52,636 nt of DNA from Aphanomyces cochlioides (Eukaryota; Oomycota; Saprolegniomycetes; Saprolegniales; Verrucalvaceae): NCBI GenBank assembly GCA_019828595.1, contig JAHQRK010000064.1, positions 1-52,636 of the forward strand. Reading direction: 5' to 3'. Position 1 is the stretch's first letter. Each line of letters starts with the position of its first letter. Below are positions 45,332-52,636 of this stretch, piece after piece. Both the position numbers and the translations under genes were made by a program. A model generated the notes under the pieces. That model was given only the letters and a program-made list of their open reading frames with translations, did not search any database and was not told the DNA's origin.

Positions 45332-45403
45332 AGCACTTTGGCGCAGAGGAAGCGTGTTGGGCTCATAACCCAAAGGTCCTTGGATCGAAACCAAGAAGTG
45401 CTA
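45332..45403 (+). tRNA. tRNA-iMet: Initiator tRNA-Met (CAT), copy 76
   Basis: Consensus. T5 terminator. Next copy 515 bp on. Confidence 0.95.
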
Positions 45404-45846
45404 TCTTTTTCCCACTTTTTTTCTCCCTCCACTTTCCAACTTTTTCCATTCTCCCGCCTGCCATTTTAACGTCCGACCTGCCATGTTTACACCAATACCA
45501 CGAGTCGTGGCCACTTCTTTTCATCTTTAAAAACACATCAATTTCATAGACTGCACAAGCTCGCTCGTTGAGTTTGTGTGCATGCCTCTGTTTGGCTATG
45601 AACGGCCAGAGACTTGGCCATGCTTGTGTCTGCTGAAGACTAATGTCAAGCCGAGATGGCTGACGTGGGTAAGGCAAGAGAATGTTCGCTGTGGTGTTAG
45701 ATAGCAGGGTTGTGCGGTATGAGAGTGGTGTGTAGGATATGGTTTGTGTGAGCGCGTGGTGTGTGTGAGGGGTGAAATAGTGTGTCGATGTGTGTGCGTG
45801 ACGATAAAATTTTGTATTTGTGTTTGACGGGAAAACAGGAGGAAGT

Positions 45847-45918
45847 AGCACTTTGGCGCAGAGGAAGCGTGTTGGGCTCATAACCCAAAGGTCCTTGGAT
45901 CGAAACCAAGAAGTGCTA
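45847..45918 (+). tRNA. tRNA-iMet: Initiator tRNA-Met (CAT), copy 77
   Basis: Consensus. The AC between the two T-runs is lost, leaving T5-CCC-T7. Next copy 513 bp on. Confidence 0.95.
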
Positions 45919-46359
45919 TCTTTTTCCCTTTTTTTCTCCCTCCACTTTCCAACTTTTTCCATTCTCCCGCCTGCCATTTTAACGTCCGACCTGCCATGTT
46001 TACACCAATACCACGAGTCGTGGCCACTTCTTTTCATCTTTAAAAACACATCAATTTCATAGACTGCACAAGCTCGCTCGTTGAGTTTGTGTGCATGCCT
46101 CTGTTTGGCTATGAACGGCCAGAGACTTGGCCATGCTTGTGTCTGCTGAAGACTAATGTCAAGCCGAGATGGCTGACGTGGGTAAGGCAAGAGAATGTTC
46201 GCTGTGGTGTTAGATAGCAGGGTTGTGCGGTATGAGAGTGGTGTGTAGGATATGGTTTGTGTGAGCGCGTGGTGTGTGTGAGGGGTGAAATAGTGTGTCG
46301 ATGTGTGTGCGTGACGATAAAATTTTGTATTTGTGTTTGACGGGAAAACAGGAGGAAGT

Positions 46360-46431
46360 AGCACTTTGGCGCAGAGGAAGCGTGTTGGGCTCATAACCCA
46401 AAGGTCCTTGGATCGAAACCAAGAAGTGCTA
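46360..46431 (+). tRNA. tRNA-iMet: Initiator tRNA-Met (CAT), copy 78
   Basis: Consensus. T5 terminator. Next copy 516 bp on. Confidence 0.95.
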
Positions 46432-46875
46432 TCTTTTTCCCACTTTTTTTTCTCCCTCCACTTTCCAACTTTTTCCATTCTCCCGCCTGCCATTTTAACG
46501 TCCGACCTGCCATGTTTACACCAATACCACGAGTCGTGGCCACTTCTTTTCATCTTTAAAAACACATCAATTTCATAGACTGCACAAGCTCGCTCGTTGA
46601 GTTTGTGTGCATGCCTCTGTTTGGCTATGAACGGCCAGAGACTTGGCCATGCTTGTGTCTGCTGAAGACTAATGTCAAGCCGAGATGGCTGACGTGGGTA
46701 AGGCAAGAGAATGTTCGCTGTGGTGTTAGATAGCAGGGTTGTGCGGTATGAGAGTGGTGTGTAGGATATGGTTTGTGTGAGCGCGTGGTGTGTGTGAGGG
46801 GTGAAATAGTGTGTCGATGTGTGTGCGTGACGATAAAATTTTGTATTTGTGTTTGACGGGAAAACAGGAGGAAGT

Positions 46876-46947
46876 AGCACTTTGGCGCAGAGGAAGCGTG
46901 TTGGGCTCATAACCCAAAGGTCCTTGGATCGAAACCAAGAAGTGCTA
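46876..46947 (+). tRNA. tRNA-iMet: Initiator tRNA-Met (CAT), copy 79
   Basis: Consensus. T5 terminator. Next copy 516 bp on. Confidence 0.95.
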
Positions 46948-47391
46948 TCTTTTTCCCACTTTTTTTTCTCCCTCCACTTTCCAACTTTTTCCATTCTCCC
47001 GCCTGCCATTTTAACGTCCGACCTGCCATGTTTACACCAATACCACGAGTCGTGGCCACTTCTTTTCATCTTTAAAAACACATCAATTTCATAGACTGCA
47101 CAAGCTCGCTCGTTGAGTTTGTGTGCATGCCTCTGTTTGGCTATGAACGGCCAGAGACTTGGCCATGCTTGTGTCTGCTGAAGACTAATGTCAAGCCGAG
47201 ATGGCTGACGTGGGTAAGGCAAGAGAATGTTCGCTGTGGTGTTAGATAGCAGGGTTGTGCGGTATGAGAGTGGTGTGTAGGATATGGTTTGTGTGAGCGC
47301 GTGGTGTGTGTGAGGGGTGAAATAGTGTGTCGATGTGTGTGCGTGACGATAAAATTTTGTATTTGTGTTTGACGGGAAAACAGGAGGAAGT

Positions 47392-47463
47392 AGCACTTTG
47401 GCGCAGAGGAAGCGTGTTGGGCTCATAACCCAAAGGTCCTTGGATCGAAACCAAGAAGTGCTA
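47392..47463 (+). tRNA. tRNA-iMet: Initiator tRNA-Met (CAT), copy 80
   Basis: Consensus. T5 terminator. The next intact copy is 1065 bp on because the intervening unit is diverged. Confidence 0.95.
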
Positions 47464-47830
47464 TCTTTTTCCCACTTTTTTTCTCCCTCCACTTTCCAAC
47501 TTTTTCCATTCTCCCGCCTGCCATTTTAACGTCCGACCTGCCATGTTTACACCAATACCACGAGTCGTGGCCACTTCTTTTCATCTTTAAAAACACATCA
47601 ATTTTCAGACTGCACAAGCTCGCTCGTTGAGTTTGTGTGCATGCCTCTGTTTGGCTATGAACGGCCAGAGACTTGGCCATGCTTGTGTCTGCTGAAGACT
47701 AATGTCAAGCCGAGATGGCTGACGTGGGTAAGGCAAGAGAATGTTCGCTGTGGTGTTAGATAGCAGGGTTGTGCGGTATGAGAGTGGTGTGTAGGATATG
47801 GTTTGTGTGAGCGCGTGGTGTGTGTGAGGG

Positions 47831-48270
47831 GGTGAAATCTATTTGTCGATGTGTGTGCAGCATGACGATAAAATTTTGTATCTTGTTTGACGGGAGAACA
47901 GGAGGAAGTAGCACTTTTGCAGCACAAGAGGAAAGATATTGGGCTCATAACCCAAAGGTCCTTGGATAGAGACCAAAGTTGTTATTCTCTATATTTTCCC
48001 ACTTTTTTTCTCCCTCCACTTTCCAACTTTTTCCATTCTCCCGCCTGCACCATTTGCATCATCCTCAACCTCCATGTTTACACCAATTGTTTCCACCAGT
48101 CATTGCGGCCATATTTTTCATCTTTAAAAACACATCAATTTCAGTAAACTATCTGCACAAGCTCGCTCATTAATTTGTATATATTATCATGCCTCTGTTT
48201 GGCTATTGGACGGCAGGAGAGACTGGCCATCTTATATGCTGCTGAAAAGACTGATGTAGACCGAGATGGC
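47831..48270 (+). repeat. Diverged segment of one array unit
   Basis: The segment aligns to the consensus unit throughout but carries many scattered substitutions and 1-4 nt insertions, while flanking units match consensus almost perfectly. Consensus resumes abruptly near 48271. It includes the broken tRNA at 47910. Either an old unit that escaped homogenisation or an uncorrected assembly seam. Confidence 0.85.
47910..47984 (+). pseudogene. Diverged initiator tRNA-Met copy 81
   Basis: The anticodon arm (TTGGG-CTCATAA-CCCAA) is intact. The D-arm has insertions, the T-loop reads ATAGAGA instead of ATCGAAA, and the 3' acceptor strand no longer pairs properly with the 5' strand. The A and B boxes are both damaged and the T-run after the gene is displaced. 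A working tRNA is unlikely from this sequence as given. Confidence 0.8.
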
Positions 48271-48456
48271 TGACGTGGGTAAGGCAAGAGAATGTTCACT
48301 GTGGTGTTAGATAGCAGGGTTGTGCGGTATGAGAGTGGTGTGTAGGATATGGTTTGTGTGAGCGCGTGGTGTGTGTGAGGGGTGAAATAGTGTGTCGATG
48401 TGTGTGCGTGACGATAAAATTTTGTATTTGTGTTTGACGGGAAAACAGGAGGAAGT

Positions 48457-48528
48457 AGCACTTTGGCGCAGAGGAAGCGTGTTGGGCTCATAACCCAAAG
48501 GTCCTTGGATCGAAACCAAGAAGTGCTA
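48457..48528 (+). tRNA. tRNA-iMet: Initiator tRNA-Met (CAT), copy 82
   Basis: Consensus, the first intact copy after the diverged unit. T5 terminator. Next copy 515 bp on. Confidence 0.95.
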
Positions 48529-48971
48529 TCTTTTTCCCACTTTTTTTCTCCCTCCACTTTCCAACTTTTTCCATTCTCCCGCCTGCCATTTTAACGTCCG
48601 ACCTGCCATGTTTACACCAATACCACGAGTCGTGGCCACTTCTTTTCATCTTTAAAAACACATCAATTTCATAGACTGCACAAGCTCGCTCGTTGAGTTT
48701 GTGTGCATGCCTCTGTTTGGCTATGAACGGCCAGAGACTTGGCCATGCTTGTGTCTGCTGAAGACTAATGTCAAGCCGAGATGGCTGACGTGGGTAAGGC
48801 AAGAGAATGTTCGCTGTGGTGTTAGATAGCAGGGTTGTGCGGTATGAGAGTGGTGTGTAGGATATGGTTTGTGTGAGCGCGTGGTGTGTGTGAGGGGTGA
48901 AATAGTGTGTCGATGTGTGTGCGTGACGATAAAATTTTGTATTTGTGTTTGACGGGAAAACAGGAGGAAGT

Positions 48972-49043
48972 AGCACTTTGGCGCAGAGGAAGCGTGTTGG
49001 GCTCATAACCCAAAGGTCCTTGGATCGAAACCAAGAAGTGCTA
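48972..49043 (+). tRNA. tRNA-iMet: Initiator tRNA-Met (CAT), copy 83
   Basis: Consensus. T5 terminator. Next copy 516 bp on. Confidence 0.95.
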
Positions 49044-49487
49044 TCTTTTTCCCACTTTTTTTTCTCCCTCCACTTTCCAACTTTTTCCATTCTCCCGCCT
49101 GCCATTTTAACGTCCGACCTGCCATGTTTACACCAATACCACGAGTCGTGGCCACTTCTTTTCATCTTTAAAAACACATCAATTTCATAGACTGCACAAG
49201 CTCGCTCGTTGAGTTTGTGTGCATGCCTCTGTTTGGCTATGAACGGCCAGAGACTTGGCCATGCTTGTGTCTGCTGAAGACTAATGTCAAGCCGAGATGG
49301 CTGACGTGGGTAAGGCAAGAGAATGTTCGCTGTGGTGTTAGATAGCAGGGTTGTGCGGTATGAGAGTGGTGTGTAGGATATGGTTTGTGTGAGCGCGTGG
49401 TGTGTGTGAGGGGTGAAATAGTGTGTCGATGTGTGTGCGTGACGATAAAATTTTGTATTTGTGTTTGACGGGAAAACAGGAGGAAGT

Positions 49488-49559
49488 AGCACTTTGGCGC
49501 AGAGGAAGCGTGTTGGGCTCATAACCCAAAGGTCCTTGGATCGAAACCAAGAAGTGCTA
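49488..49559 (+). tRNA. tRNA-iMet: Initiator tRNA-Met (CAT), copy 84
   Basis: Consensus. T5 terminator. Next copy 516 bp on. Confidence 0.95.
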
Positions 49560-50003
49560 TCTTTTTCCCACTTTTTTTTCTCCCTCCACTTTCCAACTTT
49601 TTCCATTCTCCCGCCTGCCATTTTAACGTCCGACCTGCCATGTTTACACCAATACCACGAGTCGTGGCCACTTCTTTTCATCTTTAAAAACACATCAATT
49701 TCATAGACTGCACAAGCTCGCTCGTTGAGTTTGTGTGCATGCCTCTGTTTGGCTATGAACGGCCAGAGACTTGGCCATGCTTGTGTCTGCTGAAGACTAA
49801 TGTCAAGCCGAGATGGCTGACGTGGGTAAGGCAAGAGAATGTTCGCTGTGGTGTTAGATAGCAGGGTTGTGCGGTATGAGAGTGGTGTGTAGGATATGGT
49901 TTGTGTGAGCGCGTGGTGTGTGTGAGGGGTGAAATAGTGTGTCGATGTGTGTGCGTGACGATAAAATTTTGTATTTGTGTTTGACGGGAAAACAGGAGGA
50001 AGT

Positions 50004-50075
50004 AGCACTTTGGCGCAGAGGAAGCGTGTTGGGCTCATAACCCAAAGGTCCTTGGATCGAAACCAAGAAGTGCTA
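50004..50075 (+). tRNA. tRNA-iMet: Initiator tRNA-Met (CAT), copy 85
   Basis: Consensus. T5 terminator. Next copy 515 bp on. Confidence 0.95.
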
Positions 50076-50518
50076 TCTTTTTCCCACTTTTTTTCTCCCT
50101 CCACTTTCCAACTTTTTCCATTCTCCCGCCTGCCATTTTAACGTCCGACCTGCCATGTTTACACCAATACCACGAGTCGTGGCCACTTCTTTTCATCTTT
50201 AAAAACACATCAATTTCATAGACTGCACAAGCTCGCTCGTTGAGTTTGTGTGCATGCCTCTGTTTGGCTATGAACGGCCAGAGACTTGGCCATGCTTGTG
50301 TCTGCTGAAGACTAATGTCAAGCCGAGATGGCTGACGTGGGTAAGGCAAGAGAATGTTCGCTGTGGTGTTAGATAGCAGGGTTGTGCGGTATGAGAGTGG
50401 TGTGTAGGATATGGTTTGTGTGAGCGCGTGGTGTGTGTGAGGGGTGAAATAGTGTGTCGATGTGTGTGCGTGACGATAAAATTTTGTATTTGTGTTTGAC
50501 GGGAAAACAGGAGGAAGT

Positions 50519-50590
50519 AGCACTTTGGCGCAGAGGAAGCGTGTTGGGCTCATAACCCAAAGGTCCTTGGATCGAAACCAAGAAGTGCTA
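50519..50590 (+). tRNA. tRNA-iMet: Initiator tRNA-Met (CAT), copy 86
   Basis: Consensus. T5 terminator. Next copy 516 bp on. Confidence 0.95.
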
Positions 50591-51034
50591 TCTTTTTCCC
50601 ACTTTTTTTTCTCCCTCCACTTTCCAACTTTTTCCATTCTCCCGCCTGCCATTTTAACGTCCGACCTGCCATGTTTACACCAATACCACGAGTCGTGGCC
50701 ACTTCTTTTCATCTTTAAAAACACATCAATTTCATAGACTGCACAAGCTCGCTCGTTGAGTTTGTGTGCATGCCTCTGTTTGGCTATGAACGGCCAGAGA
50801 CTTGGCCATGCTTGTGTCTGCTGAAGACTAATGTCAAGCCGAGATGGCTGACGTGGGTAAGGCAAGAGAATGTTCGCTGTGGTGTTAGATAGCAGGGTTG
50901 TGCGGTATGAGAGTGGTGTGTAGGATATGGTTTGTGTGAGCGCGTGGTGTGTGTGAGGGGTGAAATAGTGTGTCGATGTGTGTGCGTGACGATAAAATTT
51001 TGTATTTGTGTTTGACGGGAAAACAGGAGGAAGT

Positions 51035-51106
51035 AGCACTTTGGCGCAGAGGAAGCGTGTTGGGCTCATAACCCAAAGGTCCTTGGATCGAAACCAAGAA
51101 GTGCTA
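51035..51106 (+). tRNA. tRNA-iMet: Initiator tRNA-Met (CAT), copy 87
   Basis: Consensus, the last intact copy in the window. T4 terminator with second run 8. Next copy 515 bp on. Confidence 0.95.
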
Positions 51107-51549
51107 TCTTTTCCCACTTTTTTTTCTCCCTCCACTTTCCAACTTTTTCCATTCTCCCGCCTGCCATTTTAACGTCCGACCTGCCATGTTTACACCAATA
51201 CCACGAGTCGTGGCCACTTCTTTTCATCTTTAAAAACACATCAATTTCATAGACTGCACAAGCTCGCTCGTTGAGTTTGTGTGCATGCCTCTGTTTGGCT
51301 ATGAACGGCCAGAGACTTGGCCATGCTTGTGTCTGCTGAAGACTAATGTCAAGCCGAGATGGCTGACGTGGGTAAGGCAAGAGAATGTTCGCTGTGGTGT
51401 TAGATAGCAGGGTTGTGCGGTATGAGAGTGGTGTGTAGGATATGGTTTGTGTGAGCGCGTGGTGTGTGTGAGGGGTGAAATAGTGTGTCGATGTGTGTGC
51501 GTGACGATAAAATTTTGTATTTGTGTTTGACGGGAAAACAGGAGGAAGT

Positions 51550-51621
51550 AGCACTTTGGCGCAGAATAAGCGTGTTGGGCTCATAACCCAAAGGTCCTTG
51601 GATCGAAACCAAGAAGTGCTA
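51550..51621 (+). pseudogene. Initiator tRNA-Met copy 88 with D-loop mutation
   Basis: All stems are intact but the D-loop GG (positions 18-19) is replaced by AT at 51566-51567. G18 and G19 pair with the T-loop (55 and 56) to form the tRNA elbow in nearly all cytosolic tRNAs, and they also lie in the A box, so both folding and transcription should suffer. The unit downstream has further substitutions and small insertions (51667-51809). Confidence 0.75.
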
Positions 51622-52004
51622 TCTTTTTCCCACTTTTTTTTCTCCCTCCACTTTCCAACTTTTTCCAGCCTCCCGCCTGCCATTTTAACGTCCGACCTGC
51701 CATGTTCTCACCAATACCACGAGTCGTGGCCACTTCTTTTCATCTTTAAAAACACATCAATTTCAGATACCTGGCACAAGCTCGCTCGTTGAGTTTGTGT
51801 GCATGCCTCCTGTTTGGCTATGAACGGCCAGAGACTTGGCCATGCTTGTGTCTGCTGAAGACTAATGTCAAGCCGAGATGGCTGACGTGGGTAAGGCAAG
51901 AGAATGTTCGCTGTGGTGTTAGATAGCAGGGTTGTGCGGTATGAGAGTGGTGTGTAGGATATGGTTTGTGCTAGCGCGTGGTGTGTGTGAGGGGTGAAAT
52001 AGTG

Positions 52005-52030
52005 TGTCGATGTGTTTTCTCCCTCCACTT
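52005..52030 (+). other. Deletion junction: unit lacking its tRNA (374 bp instead of 515)
   Basis: The G/T-rich segment (...CGATGTGT, ending about 52016) joins directly to TTTCTCCCTCC of the following pyrimidine tract. About 141 bp are missing: the AT box, the whole tRNA and its terminator. Confidence 0.8.
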
Positions 52031-52442
52031 TCCAACTTTTTCCATTCTCCCGCCTGCCATTTTAACGTCCGACCTGCCATGTTTACACCAATACCACGAG
52101 TCGTGGCCACTTCTTTTCATCTTTAAAAACACATCAATTTCATAGACTGCACAAGCTCGCTCGTTGAGTTTGTGTGCATGCCTCTGTTTGGCTATGAACG
52201 GCCAGAGACTTGGCCATGCTTGTGTCTGCTGAAGACTAATGTCAAGCCGAGATGGCTGACGTGGGTAAGGCAAGAGAATGTTCGCTGTGGTGTTAGATAG
52301 CAGGGTTGTGCGGTATGAGAGTGGTGTGTAGGATATGGTTTGTGTGAGCGCGTGGTGTGTGTGAGGGGTGAAATAGTGTGTCGATGTGTGTGCGTGACGA
52401 TAAAATTTTGTATTTGTGTTTGACGGGAAAACAGGAGGAAGT

Positions 52443-52452
52443 AGCACTTTGG
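52443..52452 (+). pseudogene. 10-nt stub of an initiator tRNA-Met gene
   Basis: AGCACTTTGG, the 5' acceptor strand plus 3 nt, is followed directly by TTTTCCAC of the downstream tract. The rest of the tRNA is deleted. A short run of Gs and Ts at the junction could be microhomology. Confidence 0.75.
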
Positions 52453-52636
52453 TTTTCCACTTTTCTCTCCTTCCACTTTCCAACTTTTTCCATTCTCCCG
52501 CCTGCCATTTTAACGTCCGACCTGCCATGTTTACACCAATACCACGAGTCGTGGCCACTTCTTTTCATCTTTAAAAACACATCAATTTCATAGACTGCAC
52601 AAGCTCGCTCGTTGAGTTTGTGTGCATGCCTCTGTT

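Larger units (their letters stand above)
6254..52636 (+). repeat. Tandem array of about 90 initiator tRNA-Met units (512-518 bp each)
   Basis: The array is head-to-tail with no inverted units. Spacing between successive tRNA starts is 512-518 bp over 87 tRNA copies, with one double gap (1065 bp) where a diverged unit lies. Copies are nearly identical: two different antisense reading frames across each tRNA translate identically from copy to copy, which excludes most hidden base changes. Most length differences come from T-runs just after the tRNA. Variants cluster at the edges: A/G at one spacer base and T/G at tRNA position 45 occur only in the first 14 units, and damaged units lie at the right edge. 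This pattern fits concerted evolution by unequal exchange. There are no flanking target duplications or poly-A tails of the sort SINEs have. Confidence 0.95.

Noticed and set aside
6254..52636. Tandem SINE or other retroposon array
   Set aside because: Each unit has a complete, foldable tRNA with its own terminator, and there are no poly-A tails or target duplications between units.
6254..52636. CRISPR array
   Set aside because: Repeats are far too long, spacers are identical from unit to unit, and the tRNA is eukaryotic.

Overview
The window is eukaryotic nuclear DNA. Its dominant feature is a head-to-tail tandem array of about 90 units of 512-518 bp, from about 6254 to the right edge (52636), so the array probably continues beyond the window. 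Every normal unit carries one plus-strand, intron-less, 72-nt cytosolic initiator tRNA-Met gene (anticodon CAT). The assignment rests on the full cloverleaf plus initiator hallmarks: an A1:U72 acceptor pair, three consecutive G:C pairs closing the anticodon stem, and a T-loop reading ATCGAAA (A54 and A60). I count 86 structurally intact copies, one copy with a ruined D-loop (51550), one grossly diverged copy (47910), a relic at the left edge (6254) and a 10-nt stub at 52443. CCA is not encoded, and each gene is followed by a T4-T5 Pol III terminator, as expected for eukaryotes. The host group is uncertain. The Tc1 transposase remnant resembles those of oomycetes, but comparable elements occur in many protists, fungi and animals.

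Layout. 1-446: a short open frame of unknown function. 447-1081: a TA-flanked MITE with about 30-bp terminal inverted repeats. 1084-2054: no recognisable gene, one small hairpin. 2055-3334: a nested inverted-repeat structure, with outer arms of about 185 bp around an inner foldback-like element built from about 22-bp motifs. 3718-4304: a Harbinger/Tourist-like MITE with a TAA target duplication. About 4440-4921: degraded minus-strand coding remnants. 5114-6202: a dead Tc1/mariner element with a DD34E-type transposase pseudogene that has lost two of three catalytic residues. 6203-6253: short spacer. 6254-52636: the tRNA array.

The array spacer has a fixed internal plan: a long polypyrimidine tract just after each tRNA, an AT-rich middle, then a G/T-rich segment, and an AT-rich box 27-43 bp upstream of the next tRNA. 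Copies are almost identical. Most length variation lies in T-runs of the polypyrimidine tract, and two point variants (tRNA position 45 and one spacer base) are confined to the left end, as expected from local homogenisation by unequal exchange. The right end (from 51550) shows mutated and tRNA-less units. There are no clear working protein-coding genes in the window; the only cooperating parts are the Pol III signals of the tRNA units.
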